From positions 152,786 through 216,785 of the forward strand of contig CANKUU010000003.1 in assembly GCA_947486785.1 (NCBI GenBank): a stretch of 64,000 nucleotides of DNA, given 5' to 3'. Shown piece after piece: positions 59,180 through 64,000 of this stretch. Source of the DNA: an uncultured Flavobacteriaceae bacterium (lineage in GTDB: Bacteria; Bacteroidota; Bacteroidia; Flavobacteriales; Flavobacteriaceae). Below the pieces are notes generated by a model. The model was not told the DNA's origin. It saw only the letters and a program-made list of their open reading frames with translations, and did no database searches. Positions within the stretch are counted from its first letter, which is position 1, and every line of letters starts with the position of its first letter. Both the position numbers and the translations under genes were made by a program.

Positions 59180-60001
59180 TTACATTAAGTTTTCAGCGAG
59201 TTTTACACATTCTACTGCTTCTTTTACATCATGTACTCTTAGTATATGTGCCCCTTTGGTTAAAGCGTACATGTGTAATGCTGTGGTTCCGTTTAATGCA
59301 TTTTTAGCATTTTGCTCTAAAGTTTTGTAGATCATAGATTTTCTACTTAATCCAACGAGTAAAGGCCTATTTAAATTATGAAAAAGCTCTAAATTTTTTA
59401 GCACTTCAAAATTTTGTTCAATCGTTTTTGAAAAACCGAAGCCTGCATCTATGATCAAATCACTAATGCCTAAAGAGGTTGCAGCGGCAATACGTTCTGA
59501 AAAGTAATATTGTAGCTCTACTAGTAAATTTTGATAATTTGCTAAAGATTGCATTGTTTGCGGGTTACCTTTCATATGCATCATAATGTAAGGTACTTTG
59601 TTTTCAGCAATAGTAGGTAGCATTTTTTCATCAAGTTTTCCTGCAGAAATGTCATTAATTATTGCTGCTCCTGCTAAAATACATGTTTTTGCAATACGAC
59701 TCCTAAATGTGTCAATAGATAGTAATATGTCTGGAAATTCGCGAATCAATAGTTCTATGATCGGCAAAATTCGCCCTAACTCTTCTTCTTCAGATACATG
59801 AATTGCACCTGGTTTTGAGCTGTAGGCCCCAACATCAATAAAACTTGCACCTTCAGTAAGCATCTTTGCTACTTGTTTAATAATGCCCTTTTCATCTTTA
59901 TATTTTCCGCCGTCGTAAAATGAGTCCGGGGTAACGTTAAGTATACCCATTACTTTGGGTACGTTTAAATTTATAAGTTCGCCTTTGCAGTTAATTGTCA
60001 T
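59180..60001 (-). CDS. folP: Dihydropteroate synthase
   Basis: The 273-aa TIM-barrel enzyme has VMGILNVTPDSFYDGGKY near the N terminus, SIDTFRSRIA, IINDISAGK and the late GLSRKSMI. It joins p-aminobenzoate to dihydropterin pyrophosphate in folate synthesis and is the sulfonamide target. It leads a folP-cdaA transcript and is divergent from the DUF1599 gene. Confidence 0.96.
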   Translation of the reverse strand: MTINCKGELINLNVPKVMGILNVTPDSFYDGGKYKDEKGIIKQVAKMLTEGASFIDVGAYSSKPGAIHVSEEEELGRILPIIELLIREFPDILLSIDTFRSRIAKTCILAGAAIINDISAGKLDEKMLPTIAENKVPYIMMHMKGNPQTMQSLANYQNLLVELQYYFSERIAAATSLGISDLIIDAGFGFSKTIEQNFEVLKNLELFHNLNRPLLVGLSRKSMIYKTLEQNAKNALNGTTALHMYALTKGAHILRVHDVKEAVECVKLAENLM

Positions 60002-60116
60002 GCGTTGTAAATTCTATCTATTATTTATTTGTTGTTCAACGTTTTGTAAGAATTCACCCTGAACTTTGACATTCACAGAATTTTAAACGAAATTTACACA
60101 AATTACATTAATATTC

Positions 60117-60665
60117 ATGCAGAATACTTCCATTCAATATGATCAGGTTGTTACAATATGCCGTGACCTGTTTGAGAAAAAAATGAAAGACTATGGTAGC
60201 GCTTGGCGTATTTTACGTTTGCCATCGTTAACAGATCAGATTTTTATTAAGGCACAGCGTATTAGAGGACTTCAAGAAAATGAGGTGCGTAAAGTAGAAG
60301 AAGGAGAGCGATCCGAGTTTATTGGAATTATAAACTACGCATTAATGGCTCTAATTCAATTAGAAAAGGGTGTTGCTGTACAGCCAGATTTATCTTTAGA
60401 GCAAACACTCATACTTTTTGACAAGCATACCGCAGAAACAAAAGCTCTAATGGAAAATAAAAATCATGATTACGGAGAAGCCTGGCGAGAAATGCGGGTA
60501 AGTTCGTTGACTGATTTAATCTTGCAGAAGTTATTACGTGTAAAGCAAATAGAAAATAACCACGGTAAAACGTTAGTTAGTGAAGGTATTAGTGCTAACT
60601 ATCAAGACATTATAAATTATGCGATATTTGCTATGATTCACCTTAACCAAAGCATTAAAGACTAA
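60117..60665 (+). CDS. DUF1599-family protein with internal duplication
   Basis: The 182-aa protein consists of two similar halves: KKMKDYGSAWRILRLPSLTD with FIKAQRIRGLQE (about 20-58), and NKNHDYGEAWREMRVSSLTD with LQKLLRVKQIE (about 118-155). Each half ends in an INYALMALIQL-like helix. DUF1599 is linked by some authors to nucleotide modification, but no activity is shown for this form. It overlaps in context with the next gene (1-base gap), so they are cotranscribed. Confidence 0.88.
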   Translation: MQNTSIQYDQVVTICRDLFEKKMKDYGSAWRILRLPSLTDQIFIKAQRIRGLQENEVRKVEEGERSEFIGIINYALMALIQLEKGVAVQPDLSLEQTLILFDKHTAETKALMENKNHDYGEAWREMRVSSLTDLILQKLLRVKQIENNHGKTLVSEGISANYQDIINYAIFAMIHLNQSIKD

Positions 60666-60666
60666 C

Positions 60667-61812
60667 ATGAAATATATTGTAGGTTTTTCAAGAATATTTG
60701 TCGGTATACTATTTGTAATTAGTGGTTTTATAAAACTTAATGATCCTGTTGGTTTTTCTTTTAAATTAGAAGAATATTTTAGTTCAGGAGTTTTAGATTT
60801 ACCCTTTCTTGAACCTCATGCACTTACAATTTCAATATTAGTTGTAGTTTTTGAAGTACTTGTTGGTGTTATGCTATTAGTGGGTTATCGCGTAAAATTT
60901 ACAGTTTGGAGTTTGCTACTTATGATAGTAGGCTTTACCTTTTTAACCTTTTATTCGGCCTATTTTAATAAGGTAACAGATTGTGGCTGTTTTGGTGATG
61001 CAATAAAACTAACGCCATGGCAGTCTTTTACCAAAGATGTCGTTCTACTGTTTTTAATTATTATTCTGTTTCTTGGTCAAAAATACATTCAGCCTTTTTT
61101 TACAAATAGAACAAATCGCCTCATACTATTTTTCACCCTAGTGCTTTCAGGTTTTTACGTAAATCACGTACTAAATCATCTTCCCGTTATTGATTTTAGA
61201 CCTTACGAAATAGGTAAAAACATTGAAGACGGAATGAAGGTGCCAGAAGGAGCTTCAGAAAGTATTTTTGAATATGCTTGGAAATTTAAGGTGAATGGTA
61301 AAGAAGAAATAATTGTCACTAACGGTAACTATCCAACGGTAGATGGAGAATTTATAGCTGTAGAAACAACTGAAATTCAAGAAGGTTATGAGCCTCCAGT
61401 ACATGACTTTACCATCGAGAAAAATGATGAAGATTTTGCTGCATCTTTGTTGCAAGAGCCCAAATTGGTAATGGTTATTGCATATGATTTACTCAAAACT
61501 GGTGGTGAAAAACCTAGTTCAAATAATGAAGAGGCATTGTTAGCAGTACAAAAAGAGGTATACGCTCAAGTAAAAAAAGTTACGGATGATGCTATTAAAA
61601 AAGGATATAAAGTGATAGGTATGTCTGCCTCAAATAACGAGCGGACCTCCAAATTAATTAAAGATAATTCGTTAGACTTCGACTTTTATTTTACCGATGA
61701 AACTACTTTAAAAACCATCGTTAGATCAAACCCGGGCATATTAGTGTTAAACAAAGGCACCATAACGCAAAAAGTACACTATAGCGATTTTGATAAACTC
61801 GAATTTGAATAA
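60667..61812 (+). CDS. BT_3928-type membrane protein (DoxX/MauE-like with thioredoxin-like tail)
   Basis: The 381-aa protein has an N-terminal four-segment DoxX/MauE-like domain (FSRIFVGILFVISGFIKLND) with a cysteine pair in TDCGCFGDAIKLTPW. After another membrane segment near 155 comes a soluble C-terminal region with a thioredoxin-like pattern (GYKVIGMSASNNE ... NPGILVLNKGTI) that lacks a CxxC motif. MauE relatives act in disulfide chemistry, so a redox role at the inner membrane is likely but unproven. It sits between DUF1599 and tpiA. Confidence 0.85.
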   Translation: MKYIVGFSRIFVGILFVISGFIKLNDPVGFSFKLEEYFSSGVLDLPFLEPHALTISILVVVFEVLVGVMLLVGYRVKFTVWSLLLMIVGFTFLTFYSAYFNKVTDCGCFGDAIKLTPWQSFTKDVVLLFLIIILFLGQKYIQPFFTNRTNRLILFFTLVLSGFYVNHVLNHLPVIDFRPYEIGKNIEDGMKVPEGASESIFEYAWKFKVNGKEEIIVTNGNYPTVDGEFIAVETTEIQEGYEPPVHDFTIEKNDEDFAASLLQEPKLVMVIAYDLLKTGGEKPSSNNEEALLAVQKEVYAQVKKVTDDAIKKGYKVIGMSASNNERTSKLIKDNSLDFDFYFTDETTLKTIVRSNPGILVLNKGTITQKVHYSDFDKLEFE

Positions 61813-61869
61813 AATTGAATTAGCTTATTAAAGCATAGAATACTATTAAGAACTCCAAATTAGTAAAAC

Positions 61870-62619
61870 ATGAGAAGTAAGATTGTTGCAGGAAACTGGA
61901 AAATGAACAAAAATTTAGCAGAAACTGAATCGTTATTAACAGAGCTTTCAGCTAAATTACCAGATACTTCAGCTGAAGTAATGGTGGCGCCAACATATAT
62001 TAATCTTATGGAGGCAGTACGCCATTTAGAATCTTCTGCAATCGAGGTAATAGCACAGAACATGCATTTTGCACAAAATGGTGCATATACCGGTGAAATA
62101 TCTGCAGATATGTTATTAAATATTGGTGTAGAAACGGTAATTATTGGTCATTCAGAGCGAAGAGCCTATTTTGGTGAAACCGATGCTATTTTAGCTAAAA
62201 AAGTAAAAACGGCTTTATCTAAAAGTATGCGCAGCATATTTTGTTTTGGTGAAGAGCTTGAAGATCGAAAGGCAGATACACATTTTAATGTTGTTGAAAA
62301 ACAACTTAAAAACGCTCTTTTTAGCTTAAATGCGAATGATTGGTCTAAAATAGTATTGGCTTATGAACCTGTTTGGGCAATTGGTACTGGCGAGACTGCT
62401 TCACCAGAACAGGCACAAGAAATGCACGCTTTTGTTCGTAAAACTATAGCCGAAGCCTATAACGATGATATAGCTGCCAATGTATCTATATTATATGGAG
62501 GTAGTGTAAAACCTGCGAATGCAAAAGAAATTTTTTCAAAACCAGATGTAGATGGCGGGCTTATTGGTGGCGCTGCTTTGGCTGCAGATGATTTTGTTGC
62601 GATTATAAAAGCAATCTAA
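61870..62619 (+). CDS. tpiA: Triose-phosphate isomerase
   Basis: The 249-aa enzyme has AGNWKMN (Lys11), catalytic His in IIGHSERR and Glu in AYEPVWAIGTG, and the phosphate-binding YGGSVKP. It interconverts dihydroxyacetone phosphate and glyceraldehyde 3-phosphate. It begins 57 bases after the BT_3928-type gene and is probably in the same transcript. Confidence 0.97.
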   Translation: MRSKIVAGNWKMNKNLAETESLLTELSAKLPDTSAEVMVAPTYINLMEAVRHLESSAIEVIAQNMHFAQNGAYTGEISADMLLNIGVETVIIGHSERRAYFGETDAILAKKVKTALSKSMRSIFCFGEELEDRKADTHFNVVEKQLKNALFSLNANDWSKIVLAYEPVWAIGTGETASPEQAQEMHAFVRKTIAEAYNDDIAANVSILYGGSVKPANAKEIFSKPDVDGGLIGGAALAADDFVAIIKAI

Positions 62620-62732
62620 AGCATTTTAATAGTTTATTTATTATTAAGGCCTTTTTGGCAGTATTCATATATGCCATTAGTTAAGTAACAATACCTGTAT
62701 AAAGTAGCCACTATAAATTTCTACAACGCAAT

Positions 62733-63569
62733 ATGTCTAATACTACCTACATAGAATACAGCTTTTCAATAAAGCCACTACAGCCTGCCTCTGATATTTT
62801 GATAGCTGAATTAGGAGCAGCAGGTTTTGAAAGTTTTGTAGAAAATGAAGACGGTATTTTGGCTTACATTCAAGAAGAAAATTGGTCAGAGCCTATTATC
62901 GAAACAGTTAGTGTTTTAAAAAATAATCGGTTTCAAATTTCATATGAAATTAAAAAAATAGAACAAGAAAATTGGAATGCTACTTGGGAGGCTAATTTTA
63001 ACCCTATTCAAGTAGGTAATAAATGTGCTGTAAGAGCTCCTTTTCATGACAAGACCAATGTAGATTATGATATTGTTATTGAGCCAAAAATGAGTTTTGG
63101 TACAGGGCATCATGAGACTACGCACATGATGCTCGAATATATTTTAGATCATGATTTTAAGGAAAAATCTGTGCTTGATATGGGCAGTGGAACAGGTGTT
63201 CTTGCCATTTTAGCAGCTATGAAGGGCGCAAAAACTATCGATGCCATAGATATTGATCATTGGTGCTATTTGAATGCAAAAGAAAATATAGTTCGAAATA
63301 ATTGCAATCATATTATGATATATGAAGGAGATTCAAGCCTGTTAATTGATCAAAAATATGATCTAATTATTGCTAATATTAATCGAAATATTTTACTTGC
63401 TGATATTCCACGATATGCGAACTGTTTAAACCCGAATGGTATTCTTTTGCTTAGTGGGTTTTATGTAGAAGACATACCGCTAATTACGGCGAAGTGTGAA
63501 GAAGTTGCGTTAAGATTTGAAAAAAGATTAGAAAAAAATAATTGGGTTGCTGTAAAATATGTATTTTAG
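62733..63569 (+). CDS. prmA: Ribosomal protein L11 methyltransferase
   Basis: The 278-aa enzyme has an N-terminal L11-recognition domain and a C-terminal SAM-dependent methyltransferase domain with MSFGTGHHETTHMM, motif I DMGSGTGVLAI and LIIANINRNIL. It trimethylates L11. It starts 113 bases after tpiA and 31 bases before clpS. Confidence 0.95.
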   Translation: MSNTTYIEYSFSIKPLQPASDILIAELGAAGFESFVENEDGILAYIQEENWSEPIIETVSVLKNNRFQISYEIKKIEQENWNATWEANFNPIQVGNKCAVRAPFHDKTNVDYDIVIEPKMSFGTGHHETTHMMLEYILDHDFKEKSVLDMGSGTGVLAILAAMKGAKTIDAIDIDHWCYLNAKENIVRNNCNHIMIYEGDSSLLIDQKYDLIIANINRNILLADIPRYANCLNPNGILLLSGFYVEDIPLITAKCEEVALRFEKRLEKNNWVAVKYVF

Positions 63570-63600
63570 AATAGTTGTATATTTTTAAACACATTAAATT

Positions 63601-63876
63601 ATGAGTGTTAAAGAAAAAATATGGGAAGAATTACTGTTAGAGGAAGAAGCCTTAAATAAAAACGAAATTATTCTTTTTAATGATGAGGTAAATACTTTTG
63701 ATCACGTCATTGATACATTAGTTAAGGTTTGCGATCATGCACCCGAACAAGCAGAACAGTGCGCCTTGATTGTTCATTACAAGGGAAAGTGTACTGTAAA
63801 AACTGGAGATTATAATGATCTAGAGCCACGTTGCTCAAAATTGTTACAAGCAGGTTTGAGTGCAGAAATTGTATAG
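63601..63876 (+). CDS. clpS: ATP-dependent Clp protease adaptor ClpS
   Basis: The 91-aa protein has the ClpS core: ILFNDEVNTFDHVIDTLV (usually LxNDDxxP...), HAPEQAEQCALIVHYKGKC and VKTGDYNDLEPRCSKLL. It delivers N-degron substrates to ClpAP. It follows prmA, an arrangement frequent in Bacteroidota. Confidence 0.94.
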   Translation: MSVKEKIWEELLLEEEALNKNEIILFNDEVNTFDHVIDTLVKVCDHAPEQAEQCALIVHYKGKCTVKTGDYNDLEPRCSKLLQAGLSAEIV

Positions 63877-63926
63877 ACTTATTAACCTGAGTTCGACTTA
63901 AGAAATTTGTTTTTTTAACATAAAAA

Positions 63927-63987
63927 AAGTAGAATATTTAGTATATTAAAGTAATGACTTTCAATATATTATAAAAATATTCTACTT
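63927..63987. repeat. Long imperfect inverted repeat at the right edge
   Basis: AAGTAGAATATTT (63927-63939) is a perfect 13-bp inverted match to AAATATTCTACTT (63975-63987). Inside it GTATATT pairs with AATATAT and AAAGT with ACTTT around AATG. The second arm ends directly against an ATG at 63988 (ATGATTTCTAAAG to the window end), which may start another gene. It could be an operator, an attenuator or the end of a mobile element. Confidence 0.6.
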
Positions 63988-64000
63988 ATGATTTCTAAAG

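Overview
The window reads as chromosomal DNA of a marine-type member of the Flavobacteriaceae (Bacteroidota). The evidence is: AT-rich DNA with AT-rich spacers; many exact matches to the Bacteroidota promoter -7 element TAnnTTTG; two type IX secretion (T9SS) type B substrates; a fused SecDF; an archaeal/eukaryotic-type prolyl-tRNA synthetase; malate:quinone oxidoreductase; and Bacteroidota-typical families (DUF4293 beside rho, DUF1599 beside a BT_3928-like protein, DUF2911, CdaA next to FolP). Most of the window is housekeeping sequence. I see no prophage, CRISPR array, integron or obvious defence island.

Layout. 1-9.3 kb: end of an outer-membrane protein, typA, a decayed stretch with a transposase-like remnant, a frameshifted polyphosphate-glucokinase-like gene, a Nudix hydrolase with a membrane extension, marC, an unrecognised secreted protein and an ftsE-like ATPase. 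9.6-19.2 kb: a cell-envelope block with a 1003-aa TPR protein and an outer-membrane barrel in tandem, a diheme cytochrome lipoprotein, two OmpA-like paralogues and a cold-shock protein. 19.7-29 kb: NYN/OST-HTH protein, DUF885 lipoprotein, mqo, amidohydrolase lipoprotein, DUF2911 protein and asnB. 29.0-29.6 kb: a compact IS200/IS605-type element with hairpin ends. 29.9-36.8 kb: gyrB, a small lipoprotein, mdh and secDF, each with its own promoter or terminator signals. 36.9-42.6 kb (minus strand): a ModF-like ABC ATPase, then folE-cysS-yidD and lgt-DUF192. 42.7-49.1 kb: two tandem T9SS substrates, facing a FadL-like barrel and a Ser/Arg-rich lipoprotein. 49.2-54.8 kb: proS, two identical tRNA-Glu genes, rpsT, a membrane protein, rho and DUF4293. 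54.8-64 kb: phosphoesterase, truA with an ABC exporter, cdaA-folP, and DUF1599-BT_3928-tpiA-prmA-clpS.

How the genes work together: central carbon metabolism (mdh, mqo, tpiA, asnB), information processing (typA, gyrB, proS, cysS, truA, rho, rpsT, prmA, tRNA-Glu), folate/pterin synthesis (folE, folP), c-di-AMP signalling (cdaA) and envelope biogenesis (lgt, yidD, secDF, OmpA/TPR/barrel proteins). The least ordinary items are the TPR-plus-barrel pair, the Nudix fusion, the half-dead double ABC ATPase, the frameshifted kinase, the IS200 element and a long inverted repeat at the right edge. Several genes have no usable in-frame ATG and appear to start at TTG; in truA a promoter match supports this.
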